Shown here piece after piece: positions 1-7,692 of a DNA stretch of 55,205 bases. The position numbers and the translations under genes were made by a program. Under the pieces are notes generated by a model. It did not search any database, was not told the origin of the DNA, and worked only from the letters and a program-made list of their open reading frames with translations. Origin of the DNA: Parabacteroides faecalis (GTDB lineage: Bacteria; Bacteroidota; Bacteroidia; Bacteroidales; Tannerellaceae); contig NZ_JAKZMM010000029.1 in assembly GCF_022809355.1 (NCBI RefSeq), positions 1 to 55,205 of the forward strand, given 5' to 3'. Every line of letters starts with the position of its first letter. The first letter of the stretch is position 1.

Positions 1-2
1 TT

Positions 3-98
3 GCAACACTAAGATAAGTGAAAATTCTGACATGGCAAAATCCTGGGCAACTTTTTGTTGCTCAGGAACTTATAAATAAAGTTAAATTATAGTGTTGC
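3..98. repeat. Nested inverted repeats downstream of pgpA
   Basis: An outer pair GCAACACTA (3-11) / TAGTGTTGC (90-98) encloses an inner hairpin (42-51 with 57-66, TTTTT loop, one G-T position). It lies just past the pgpA stop, so it may terminate pgpA or a gene beyond the left edge. There is no long U-run on either strand, so a terminator role is uncertain. Confidence 0.4.
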
Positions 99-137
99 GG
101 AATTAAGGATGTATTGGTCTTATATGGATAGTTATTC

Positions 138-623
138 TTAAGTGCAGATGAATCGATATGCATATAAGATGATCAGACTGTATATTCCGGATAAAATATC
201 GTCGGCCATGATTCCGTAGCCGGAAGGAAACTTTTCCATTTGCCTTATGCCTAAAGGTTTGAGTATATCGAAAAAGCGGAAGAGGAGAAAGGCTGCTAAC
301 ATATATCCCCATTGTAAGTGACTGGTCACAGCCAGTAACGCAATCCATGTTCCCACCATTTCGTCAATAACCACCTTCGAAGGATCTTTTCCCCAGTATT
401 TTTCGGCAACGCTAGCCGACCATGTTCCTAAAACAGTAAAGATGATGACAAGCGAGAGTGTACATAGGAAAACAAGATGACTGGCATTTAAAAGTGTTGC
501 ATAAGCCCACCAGATCAGCATGGCTAGCAAAGCTCCGGCTGTACCGGGTGCTATCGGACTATATCCAGAACCAAAACCGCTGGCTATTAATTGATGTATA
601 AGGGGTATTCTTGGCATATTCAT
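138..623 (-). CDS. pgpA: Phosphatidylglycerophosphatase A family protein
   Basis: A 161-aa integral membrane phosphatase. PgpA enzymes remove the 3-phosphate of phosphatidylglycerol phosphate at the inner membrane. Family signatures are visible: the GFGSGYSPIAPGTAG segment (residues 16-30), VIDEMVG (85-91), RFFDILKP (116-123) and GIMADDILSG (137-146), with hydrophobic helices around 30-65, 92-115 and 143-158. Length is normal. The next ATG is two codons inside, so the start is uncertain by six bases. It is divergent from pdxA with its own -7 box. In Bacteroides thetaiotaomicron a PgpA-like protein belongs to the inositol-lipid cluster as a phosphatidylinositol-phosphate phosphatase, so that substrate is a real alternative; genes beyond the left edge would decide it. 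Confidence 0.9.
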   Translation of the reverse strand: MNMPRIPLIHQLIASGFGSGYSPIAPGTAGALLAMLIWWAYATLLNASHLVFLCTLSLVIIFTVLGTWSASVAEKYWGKDPSKVVIDEMVGTWIALLAVTSHLQWGYMLAAFLLFRFFDILKPLGIRQMEKFPSGYGIMADDILSGIYSLIILYAYRFICT

Positions 624-656
624 GTGTTTAATACGTCGCTATTCCGAATAAATATG

Positions 657-664
657 CAAACGTA
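657..664 (-). promoter_or_regulatory. -7 box for pgpA
   Basis: On the minus strand this reads TACGTTTG, a match to the Bacteroidetes TAnnTTTG -7 element, about 34 bp upstream of the pgpA ATG. No TTTG -33 box lies 19 bp upstream. Confidence 0.5.
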
Positions 665-784
665 CTGCATTTATTCGAAGAATCATTTGATTGCTTCCGT
701 TAAATTAGGCTAAATAAAAAGGAGGAATCAACCATATTCTGATAGGATTTTTGGTGGTTTGTATATGAAATTCGCCAATTTTTG

Positions 785-792
785 TAACTTTG
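785..792 (+). promoter_or_regulatory. -7 box for pdxA
   Basis: TAACTTTG matches TAnnTTTG. A possible -33 TTTG lies at 758-761 (23-bp gap, longer than usual). The box overlaps the upstream TTG at 790 that would extend the pdxA frame, which argues that translation begins at the ATG at 829 or 841. Confidence 0.6.
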
Positions 793-828
793 TCAGACAG
801 ATTTTTATTAATAGAAGTTTTTTATAGC

Positions 829-1932
829 ATGGAAGATAAAATGATACGGGTGGGTATCACCCATGGCGATATAAACGGAATCGGATATGAAGTGATTCTG
901 AAGACATTCTCTGATCAGCGGATGACAGAGTTGTGTGTACCTATTATTTATGGATCTTCTAAGGTTGCGGCTTATCACAGAAAGGCATTGGATCTGCCGG
1001 CTGTCAATATAAATGTAGTTTCACGGGCCGAAGAAGCCGGACTAAACCGGGTTAATATCATTAATTGTGTAGAAGATGATATTAAGGTAGAACTGACTCA
1101 GTCAACACCGGTTGCGGGTAGGGCAGCGTATAAAGCCCTGGAGGCGGCTGTAGCGGATCTGAAAAGTGGAGCGATAGATGTATTGGTTACAGCTCCTATC
1201 AATAAACATAATATTCAGAATGCCCAATTCCATTTTCCGGGTCATACGGAATATCTGGAACAAACCTTGGGAGATGGCCAGAAAGCATTGATGATTCTGA
1301 TGACGGATACTTTGCGTGTGGCTTTGGTAACCGGGCATATTCCGGTTTCGCAAGTTCCTTCTCAGATTACGGTTGAGAATATTGTAACAAAGCTGCAAGT
1401 ATTCAATCAGTCGCTGAAACAAGACTTTACGATTATCAAACCACGAATAGCCGTTTTGGCTCTCAATCCTCATGCCGGAGATAATGGTGTAATAGGAAAC
1501 GAAGAGGCAGAAATTATTAAACCGGCGATGGAAGAAGCCGAGCGTCTGGGTGTCATGTCTTTTGGACTATTCCCGGCAGATGGCTTTTTCGGATCAAAGA
1601 TGTATGAAGATTTTGATGGAGTGTTAGCGATGTATCATGATCAGGGATTGGCTCCGTTCAAGGCATTGGCGATGGAAGAAGGTGTGAATTACACAGCCGG
1701 TTTGCCTTTTGTCCGGACTTCTCCGGCACATGGTACGGCTTATAATATAGCAGGTCAGAATCTGGCTTCCGAATCATCATTTCGCCAGGCTGTTTATACG
1801 GCATTGGATGTATACCGGAGTCGTCAGTCATATCGGGAAGCAACGGCGCATCCTTTGCGTAAACAGTATTTTGACAAAGGCAGCGATAATGTCAAGTTGG
1901 ATTTGACAAAAGATGAAGAGCCTGAATTATAA
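829..1932 (+). CDS. pdxA: 4-hydroxythreonine-4-phosphate dehydrogenase
   Basis: PdxA oxidises 4-phosphohydroxy-L-threonine in the DXP-dependent pyridoxal-phosphate pathway, using NAD and a divalent metal. The substrate and metal motifs are intact: GITHGDINGIGYE near the N-terminus, the HTEYLEQ metal histidine, ALNPHAGDNGVIGNEE, and the C-terminal run with MYHDQGLAPFKAL and RTSPAHGTAYNIAG. I chose the ATG at 829 (367 aa); an ATG at 841 directly before IRVGITHGD is also possible. A TTG extension to 790 would overlap the -7 box. The gene is monocistronic and ends in a strong terminator. Confidence 0.95.
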   Translation: MEDKMIRVGITHGDINGIGYEVILKTFSDQRMTELCVPIIYGSSKVAAYHRKALDLPAVNINVVSRAEEAGLNRVNIINCVEDDIKVELTQSTPVAGRAAYKALEAAVADLKSGAIDVLVTAPINKHNIQNAQFHFPGHTEYLEQTLGDGQKALMILMTDTLRVALVTGHIPVSQVPSQITVENIVTKLQVFNQSLKQDFTIIKPRIAVLALNPHAGDNGVIGNEEAEIIKPAMEEAERLGVMSFGLFPADGFFGSKMYEDFDGVLAMYHDQGLAPFKALAMEEGVNYTAGLPFVRTSPAHGTAYNIAGQNLASESSFRQAVYTALDVYRSRQSYREATAHPLRKQYFDKGSDNVKLDLTKDEEPEL

Positions 1933-1973
1933 ACAGTAAGAAGAATCGTCGGTTTCTTCCGATTGATAAGGAT

Positions 1974-2026
1974 ACACAACATAACAGATGTTTGCATGAA
2001 AATGATAAATGGCTGTTATGTTGTGT
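1974..2026 (+). terminator. Rho-independent terminator of pdxA
   Basis: A perfect 14-bp stem (ACACAACATAACAG with its complement at 2013-2026) is followed by a T-rich tract. It separates pdxA from the lipid operon. Confidence 0.8.
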
Positions 2027-2144
2027 TTTTGTTTTATGTAGAAGATAATTGCTGTTTACTGTTCAATTTGTTTGATAAACTGTTCTATTGCTTGGTTGGA
2101 AATTCTTTTTCAAAGGATTTTTTTTCAGATAGCGAAAGATTATG

Positions 2145-2152
2145 TAAGTTTG
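2145..2152 (+). promoter_or_regulatory. -7 box for the lipid operon
   Basis: TAAGTTTG matches TAnnTTTG and lies 25 bp before the ATG at 2178. No clear -33 TTTG is present; the upstream DNA is a T-rich run. Confidence 0.55.
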
Positions 2153-2177
2153 CGGCTTAAAAACAAGTTTATAAACC

Positions 2178-2645
2178 ATGTTTAAGGATAAAACAATTGT
2201 ATATACTTCTGGAACATTTGATATGTTTCACTATAATCATCTTCGAATGATCAATTATGCACGTAGTTTGGCAGATATTCTGATTGTCGGAGTAAGTACG
2301 GATGAATTGGTTGAATCGTATAAACCGAAACCAATTATTCCGTTTCATGAGCGTTTGCAGATTATCGAAGCATTGAAAACACCGGATATCGTAATTCCCC
2401 AGCATACATTAGACCATACGGAAATAGTAAAGAAATTGAATATTGATGCTTTTGTGGTAGGTGATGATTGGTATGGTAAGTATGATTACCTGAAGGATTT
2501 GGGAGTTCAAGTCTTTTATTTCCCGTATGGAACAGGTGTCTCTTCATCAAATTTAAAGAAGACAATCCATGATTCGTATGAGGCTAATTTGCGTTCGCAG
2601 CGTCAGGCAAAACCGCAATCGGTAAAAGGCTTTTCTGAAAAATAA
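2178..2645 (+). CDS. TagD-like CTP:phosphoalcohol cytidylyltransferase
   Basis: A 155-aa nucleotidyltransferase of the glycerol-3-phosphate cytidylyltransferase type, expected to join CTP to a small phosphorylated alcohol, giving a CDP-alcohol and pyrophosphate. Visible motifs are GTFDMFHYNH (12-21), VGVSTDEL (37-44), VVGDDW (93-98) and YGTGVSSS (117-124), the counterpart of the RTEGIST nucleotide loop. The usual HxGH motif is HYNH here (Gly to Asn at residue 20). First gene of a tight four-gene operon whose third gene consumes CDP-alcohols, so the product probably feeds that enzyme. The substrate cannot be read from the sequence: glycerol-3-phosphate, ethanolamine phosphate or a polyol phosphate are all possible. 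Confidence 0.8.
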   Translation: MFKDKTIVYTSGTFDMFHYNHLRMINYARSLADILIVGVSTDELVESYKPKPIIPFHERLQIIEALKTPDIVIPQHTLDHTEIVKKLNIDAFVVGDDWYGKYDYLKDLGVQVFYFPYGTGVSSSNLKKTIHDSYEANLRSQRQAKPQSVKGFSEK

Positions 2646-2653
2646 GGCAGGTT

Positions 2654-3382
2654 ATGAGTAAATATGTATTTATAACCGGTGGAACCAAAGGAATTGGTAA
2701 GGCGGTAGCTGAATGTTTGGCAAAATCGGGTTATCATTTGATTTTAACCTATTCGGCAGATCAGAAGACAGCCGTAAATACTCAGCAGGAACTTCAGGTG
2801 AAGTACGGAATTTCTGTTTCTGTTATTCAGGCCGACAATTCGAATCTTCAGGCGATTGATACAATTGCCTCTTATCTGGCGGAAAAGGATTTGTATTTGG
2901 ATGCCCTTGTGATGAATGCCGGAACAACCTGTCGGGATTCATTTGAACAAATGCAGTATGAAGACTGGGAACGAGTGTTTTGTACCAATGTGCATTTCCC
3001 TGTATTTTTGTTGCAACGGATTATTACCCGGATCAAGAAGGGAGGAAGTGTCGTATTCACCGGTTCTCTGATGGGAATTGAGCCTCATTCCGTCTCATTG
3101 GCTTATGGGGTGACGAAAAGTGCCGTTCATAGCTTAGTAAAGAACTTGGTCAAGTTTTTGGTTCCTTACGAAGTTCGGGTAAACGGGGTTGCTCCAGGGT
3201 TTGTAGATACGGAATGGCAGAAGAACAAGCCTGCCGAGATTCGCCGGAATATAGAACGGAAAGTCGCTTTAGGACGGTTCTGTGATCCAATGGAAGTTGC
3301 CGAGGTCTATAAAATGTTGATAGAGAATAGTTATTTTAATGGAGAGGTGGTCGTCGTAGATGGCGGTTATTCTTATAAATAA
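2654..3382 (+). CDS. Short-chain dehydrogenase/reductase
   Basis: A 242-aa classical SDR, an NAD(P)-dependent alcohol/ketone oxidoreductase. The Rossmann glycine motif TGGTKGIG is at 8-15, NAG at 88-90, and the catalytic Ser138, Tyr151 and Lys155 (YGVTK) are in place. Eight bases separate it from the upstream cytidylyltransferase gene and six from the CDP-alcohol phosphotransferase gene, so it is part of the same operon. It resembles FabG overall, but the neighbours suggest it reduces the precursor of the alcohol headgroup or a lipid keto group. Either is inference. Confidence 0.85.
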   Translation: MSKYVFITGGTKGIGKAVAECLAKSGYHLILTYSADQKTAVNTQQELQVKYGISVSVIQADNSNLQAIDTIASYLAEKDLYLDALVMNAGTTCRDSFEQMQYEDWERVFCTNVHFPVFLLQRIITRIKKGGSVVFTGSLMGIEPHSVSLAYGVTKSAVHSLVKNLVKFLVPYEVRVNGVAPGFVDTEWQKNKPAEIRRNIERKVALGRFCDPMEVAEVYKMLIENSYFNGEVVVVDGGYSYK

Positions 3383-3388
3383 AAGAAC

Positions 3389-4279
3389 ATGGGAGAATTG
3401 AATAAAGAATATGAGGCTTCGTTGAAGTCTATTGAAACAGAAAACTTTGTCGATCGTATATTTTATCGTCCTATAGGTTTTCAAATAGCAAGGGCCTTAC
3501 GTAATACCGGCGTGACACCGAACATGATTACCGTTATATCGATTTTTGTAGGTGCGGCAACCGGTTTTTTATTTTATCATAGCGATTTAAAATATACCGT
3601 GTATGGTATTTTATGTTTGGTCTGTGCCAATATTTTAGATTGTGTAGACGGACAGTTGGCTCGTTTGACTGGTATTAAATCAAAAATAGGGCGAATATTG
3701 GATGGCTTTGCCGGTGATATTTGGTTTGCCTGTATTTATATTGGTCTGGCTTTGCGGTTGGCGAATGAAACCGGAACGTATGCTTTCTTTATTCTGGCTG
3801 TGTTGTCAGGAATGTCACATTTACTACAAGCCAATATAACGGATTATTATAAGACGTTGCATCTTTATTTCATCAGTAAAGACAAAGGGGCAGAGTTTCA
3901 GTCGTTAGAGCAAGTTGTTGCCCAGCATAAAGAGATGAAATATGGAATTACGAAGTTCTTCTATTTTCTGTATCGGTGGTACACGTTGATACAAGTAAAG
4001 GCAACGCCAACCTTACAGTTAATGTTGAAGAATCTACACGCTAAATATGGTGATGATTTCCCGCAGGATGTTCGGTTGGATTTTCGTCGGCAAAGTAAAC
4101 AATTGATGAAAATGATCGACTTGATGACATTCAACGGGCGTACGCTTATTATGTTTATTATTGTCTTGTCTGGCCATGTATGGGCTTATTATCTATATGA
4201 AATCATTGTTTTGAATATCGTGTTGATGATAAGTATGCGTCGCCATGAAAAGATGTGTCAATCTTTCTTGAATAGGTGA
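3389..4279 (+). CDS. CDP-alcohol phosphatidyltransferase family protein
   Basis: A 296-aa multi-pass membrane enzyme that moves a phosphoalcohol from a CDP carrier to a second alcohol. The signature starts normally with D84, DG (87-88), AR (91-92), G101 and D105. The fourth Asp, expected at 109, is Gly; the Asp sits one residue later at 110, so the usual DxxxD is DxxxxD. A soluble loop (about 140-240) separates two groups of membrane segments and is longer than in PgsA or PssA. Inside the operon it follows the SDR by six bases and precedes the acyltransferase by six. The product is unknown. Confidence 0.8.
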   Translation: MGELNKEYEASLKSIETENFVDRIFYRPIGFQIARALRNTGVTPNMITVISIFVGAATGFLFYHSDLKYTVYGILCLVCANILDCVDGQLARLTGIKSKIGRILDGFAGDIWFACIYIGLALRLANETGTYAFFILAVLSGMSHLLQANITDYYKTLHLYFISKDKGAEFQSLEQVVAQHKEMKYGITKFFYFLYRWYTLIQVKATPTLQLMLKNLHAKYGDDFPQDVRLDFRRQSKQLMKMIDLMTFNGRTLIMFIIVLSGHVWAYYLYEIIVLNIVLMISMRRHEKMCQSFLNR

Positions 4280-4285
4280 TTCGTT

Positions 4286-5119
4286 ATGAAGGAAACTGTT
4301 ATAGACAGTAATGATTTGAAAGAACTTTCACCTTTCTTTAAAACTCGATTGGGTGTATGGATTGGAAAATTACTCATCAAGTGCTTAAAGATAGATAAAG
4401 TCAATCAAGCTCATAAGAATAGTTGTCATTTGCGAGGTGCAGATTTCACATCGGCCTTGTTGAAAGATCCATTAATTGACTTGAAATACCGGATTCACGG
4501 TGCTGAGCGGTTGGAACATTTGCCTGAAGGATCGTTTGTGACGGTATCGAACCATCCGATAGGTTCATTAGATGGAATTATGCTGATTGATATGTTTGCG
4601 GCCCGCCGCCCTGATTTTAAGGTGATGGTGAATGGTATTTTGTCGAAGATTGGAGCGATGAATGATAATTTTATAACCGTTCATCCGGATACTAAACGAG
4701 ACGGGAAAGGAAACCGGAACAATATGAATGGTGTCCGACTATGTCTTCAGCATATTAAAGAAGGACATCCGATGGGATTTTTCCCGGCGGGAGCCATGTC
4801 TTTTTATAATAGTCAATATCATGCTGTACGAGATCTTCCTTGGACACGCAGCGTGATTCGCTTGATTCAGAAAGCCAATGTTCCTGTTTATCCTGTATAT
4901 TTTGATTTTCTGAATTCCAAGTATTTCTATTTTTTAGGTTGGCTGAATTGGAAGTTGCGTACGATTCGGATAGTTCCAGAAGTATTCAATAAGCGAGGAC
5001 GAACTGTTGATGTTTATATCGGAGCTCCCGTTTCTGTTGAAAAAATCCAATCGTTTACTTCTGATGAGGCATTGGGACAGTATCTGTACGACTTGACTTA
5101 TTCTTGTAAGAATAGTTGA
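4286..5119 (+). CDS. PlsC-type lipid acyltransferase
   Basis: A 277-aa member of the lysophospholipid acyltransferase superfamily, which transfers an acyl chain to a glycerol phosphate or similar acceptor. The catalytic block reads SNHPIGSLDG, with His90 and Asp96: five residues between them where the textbook motif HX4D has four. To my knowledge this HPxGxxDG form occurs in hemolysin-like Bacteroidetes acyltransferases. The FPxG block is FPAGA (166-170). A later DLPWTRSVIR segment and PVYPVYFD fit the family. No transmembrane anchor is obvious. Last gene of the lipid operon. Confidence 0.8.
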   Translation: MKETVIDSNDLKELSPFFKTRLGVWIGKLLIKCLKIDKVNQAHKNSCHLRGADFTSALLKDPLIDLKYRIHGAERLEHLPEGSFVTVSNHPIGSLDGIMLIDMFAARRPDFKVMVNGILSKIGAMNDNFITVHPDTKRDGKGNRNNMNGVRLCLQHIKEGHPMGFFPAGAMSFYNSQYHAVRDLPWTRSVIRLIQKANVPVYPVYFDFLNSKYFYFLGWLNWKLRTIRIVPEVFNKRGRTVDVYIGAPVSVEKIQSFTSDEALGQYLYDLTYSCKNS

Positions 5120-5182
5120 GGTCCATTCTGTTCTTTGGCATATTTTATCAGTTGTGAAGACGGTAATTTGATAGAATATTTA

Positions 5183-5190
5183 TACTTTTG
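5183..5190 (+). promoter_or_regulatory. -7 box for the sigma-54-type regulator operon
   Basis: TACTTTTG fits TAnnTTTG, 25 bp ahead of the ATG at 5216. It suggests that the regulator and the following lptE-secG genes are transcribed by the housekeeping sigma factor. Confidence 0.45.
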
Positions 5191-5215
5191 ATACATTAAT
5201 CAGTATCATTGAAAA

Positions 5216-6397
5216 ATGAAAATAGATCTTCAGCAAATAAAACAGCGTTTTGGTATTATCGGTAATAGTGTTGGATTGAATCGGGCTATCGATGTCGCTT
5301 TGCAAGTAGCCCCTACAGATTTATCCGTATTGATTACTGGTGAGAGTGGTGTTGGTAAGGAGGTTTTTCCTCAAATCATCCATCAGAACAGTGCCCGTAA
5401 GCATGGATCGTACATCGCTGTCAACTGTGGAGCCATACCGGAAGGTACTATTGATTCGGAATTATTTGGTCATGAGAAAGGTTCTTTCACGGGAGCCTTG
5501 GCTGATCGTAAAGGATATTTTGAAGTAGCCGACGGGGGAACCATCTTTTTGGATGAGGCAGGAGAATTGCCTTTGCCTACTCAGGCCCGCTTATTACGTG
5601 TGTTGGAAACTGGAGAATTTATAAAAGTCGGTTCGTCGAAAGTACAAAAGACAAACGTTCGTATTGTGGCTGCTACCAATGTTAACTTGGTTCAAGCTGT
5701 GGCCGACGGTAAGTTTCGTGAGGATTTATACTATCGTTTAAATACAGTCCCTATTCAAATTCCGCCATTGCGGGAACGGTCGGAAGACATTATCTTATTA
5801 TTCCGTAAGTTTGCAGCCGACTGTGCCGAGAAATACCGGATGCCTGCTGTCCGGTTGGATGATGATGCCCGTCAGTTATTGCTTTCTTATCGTTGGCCTG
5901 GTAACATCCGTGAGTTGAAGAACGTAACGGAACGAATTTCGGTCATCGAAGAGAAACGGGAAATAAGTGCAGACATTTTACGGCTATATTTACCGAATGT
6001 GAATGTAGTCAAGTATCCAGTTCTGGTAAAACAAGAAAACGAACAGCGTTCATTCAATAATGAACGGGAAATCTTGTACCAGATTCTGTTTGATATGCGG
6101 AAAGATGTCAATGATCTGAAAAAGCTGGTTCATGATATTATTGGTGGAACAGTGCCTGTTTCTGTTGATAAGAGTGAAACATATCCTTCTACTATTCATC
6201 CTGTGACAACAATTCAACCTCCTGTGCAGGAAGCCGAGACGGTAGAAGAAGAATCAATGTCGCTCGAAGATGTTGAGAAAGATATGATTCGGAGAGCATT
6301 GGAACGACATAATGGAAAGCGGAAGAATGCGGCTGCTGACTTGAAGATCTCGGAACGAACATTATACAGAAAAATTAAAGAATATAATTTGGAATAA
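5216..6397 (+). CDS. Sigma-54-interacting AAA+ transcriptional regulator, Fis-type HTH
   Basis: A 393-aa enhancer-binding-type regulator made only of an AAA+ domain and a C-terminal Fis helix-turn-helix (about 353-393), with no receiver or sensory domain. Walker A is GESGVGKE (42-49) and Walker B is in GGTIFLDEAGE (107-117). The sigma-54 contact loop is GSFTGA (89-94) instead of GAFTGA. A variable linker (about 270-345) joins the two domains. Four bases separate it from the lptE gene, so it is co-transcribed with envelope genes. Without an input domain its activity may depend on its amount or on an unseen partner. Target promoters are not identifiable here. Confidence 0.9.
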   Translation: MKIDLQQIKQRFGIIGNSVGLNRAIDVALQVAPTDLSVLITGESGVGKEVFPQIIHQNSARKHGSYIAVNCGAIPEGTIDSELFGHEKGSFTGALADRKGYFEVADGGTIFLDEAGELPLPTQARLLRVLETGEFIKVGSSKVQKTNVRIVAATNVNLVQAVADGKFREDLYYRLNTVPIQIPPLRERSEDIILLFRKFAADCAEKYRMPAVRLDDDARQLLLSYRWPGNIRELKNVTERISVIEEKREISADILRLYLPNVNVVKYPVLVKQENEQRSFNNEREILYQILFDMRKDVNDLKKLVHDIIGGTVPVSVDKSETYPSTIHPVTTIQPPVQEAETVEEESMSLEDVEKDMIRRALERHNGKRKNAAADLKISERTLYRKIKEYNLE

Positions 6398-6400
6398 TCT

Positions 6401-6913
6401 ATGAAGAAATCAGGAATCATTTATCTGTTTCTTGTCTTGTCTGTTATTATGGCAGGATGTACGATATCTTATAAATTTAATGGTGCTTCGATAGATTATA
6501 CGAAGGTGAAGACTATTTCCATCAAGGATTTCCCTAATCAAGCACCTTTGGTTTATCCGCCCTTGTCTCAACAGTTCACAGAAGGTGTAAAAGATATTTA
6601 TGTACGTCAGACCCGTTTGTCGTTGGTTCGGGATAATGGTGATTTGCAATTGGAAGGAGAGATCACGGGCTATGATCTGACTCCAATGGCTGTAAAGGAA
6701 GATGCTTATTCTTCAAAGACTAAGTTAACCATCACGGTGAAGGTCCGATATACGAATCGTACCAATGCTGATGAAGACTTTGAGCAATCATTCTCGGCCT
6801 ATCGTGAGTTTGACAGTAATGTTATGTTACAAGATGTTCAAGACCAGTTGTGTTCGGAAATAATCGAGGAACTGGCTGACCAGATCTATAATTCGACAGT
6901 TGCCAACTGGTAA
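6401..6913 (+). CDS. lptE: LptE-family LPS-assembly lipoprotein
   Basis: A 170-aa outer-membrane lipoprotein. LptE plugs the LptD barrel that inserts LPS into the outer leaflet. The N-terminus is a lipoprotein signal ending in MAGC, with Cys20 as the lipidation site. The mature part starts with a beta-rich domain typical of Bacteroidetes LptE proteins, which are poorly conserved against E. coli LptE. The assignment rests on the signal, the size and the conserved neighbourhood (regulator upstream, TPR protein and secG downstream). Confidence 0.8.
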   Translation: MKKSGIIYLFLVLSVIMAGCTISYKFNGASIDYTKVKTISIKDFPNQAPLVYPPLSQQFTEGVKDIYVRQTRLSLVRDNGDLQLEGEITGYDLTPMAVKEDAYSSKTKLTITVKVRYTNRTNADEDFEQSFSAYREFDSNVMLQDVQDQLCSEIIEELADQIYNSTVANW

Positions 6914-6924
6914 TGGAGTGAGGC

Positions 6925-7683
6925 ATGAATGCGGTTGAATTACATGAATATATGCAGAATCCGGATTTGCTGACGGAAGATACGTTGGCTGATATCCGGC
7001 AGACCATGAACTCATATCCGGCCTTTCCGGCCTTAAAGATGCTTTATTTGCAGAATTTATGGAAAGTGAATAGTCCGGATTTCAAACGGGAACTGGAACA
7101 GTTGGCAATAGGTATTGCCGACCGAAAGCGACTGTATGTTCTGTTGAAAGGTTCGCCATTCATGCGTGAAGAATCGGCCGTTGATGCAGCGGCTAAAAAG
7201 GATTCTTTTGCTTTGATTGATGCCTTTTTATCAGATACTTCGACTGGGAAAGATACCGTGGATGAAGATAAGCCTCTTTTGTTGGAATCTTCAGCTTCGT
7301 CTGATTATTTTCACTGGAAGGATGTAGCGCAGACCGATTCGACTTCTCGGTCGGAAACAGAGCCGGAAGACGTGAAGTTAAAACACCAGGATTTAATCGA
7401 TTCGTTCCTGGAAAAGGACCATTCACAGAAACCGGTATGGAAGGAAAAAGAGATAGACGATAATCCGGTTCAGGAAGACGAGGAGGAAGAAGATGTTTCA
7501 CTTAAGCAATTGGATGACTCTTATTTTACGGAGACTTTGGCCCGAATTTACGTAAAACAGAAAAGATATGATAAAGCTTTGCAAATTATTAAAAACTTAA
7601 GTTTGAAATATCCAGAAAAAAATATTTACTTTGCAGACCAAATTAGATTTCTTGAGAAATTGATTATTAACACTAAAAAATAA
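6925..7683 (+). CDS. Tetratricopeptide-like protein of the lptE-secG cluster
   Basis: A 252-aa cytoplasmic protein without signal peptide. It has a helical N-terminal part (1-80), a long acidic and serine-rich linker (about 95-190, including an EDEEEEDV run) and a C-terminal TPR-like helix pair (about 195-245: TETLARIYVKQKRYDKALQI). The same gene sits between lptE and secG in other Bacteroidales. Its function is unknown; an accessory role in envelope biogenesis is inference from context. Confidence 0.7.
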   Translation: MNAVELHEYMQNPDLLTEDTLADIRQTMNSYPAFPALKMLYLQNLWKVNSPDFKRELEQLAIGIADRKRLYVLLKGSPFMREESAVDAAAKKDSFALIDAFLSDTSTGKDTVDEDKPLLLESSASSDYFHWKDVAQTDSTSRSETEPEDVKLKHQDLIDSFLEKDHSQKPVWKEKEIDDNPVQEDEEEEDVSLKQLDDSYFTETLARIYVKQKRYDKALQIIKNLSLKYPEKNIYFADQIRFLEKLIINTKK

Positions 7684-7692
7684 ATTAAAAAA

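Noticed and set aside
790-828. TTG extension of pdxA
   Set aside because: The TTG lies inside the -7 box TAACTTTG, and the added residues have no family match.
1963-2160. 65-aa ORF on the plus strand
   Set aside because: It lies over the pdxA terminator and the promoter of the next operon.
5216-6397. Two-component response regulator
   Set aside because: No receiver domain precedes the AAA+ domain; the protein begins about 40 residues before Walker A.
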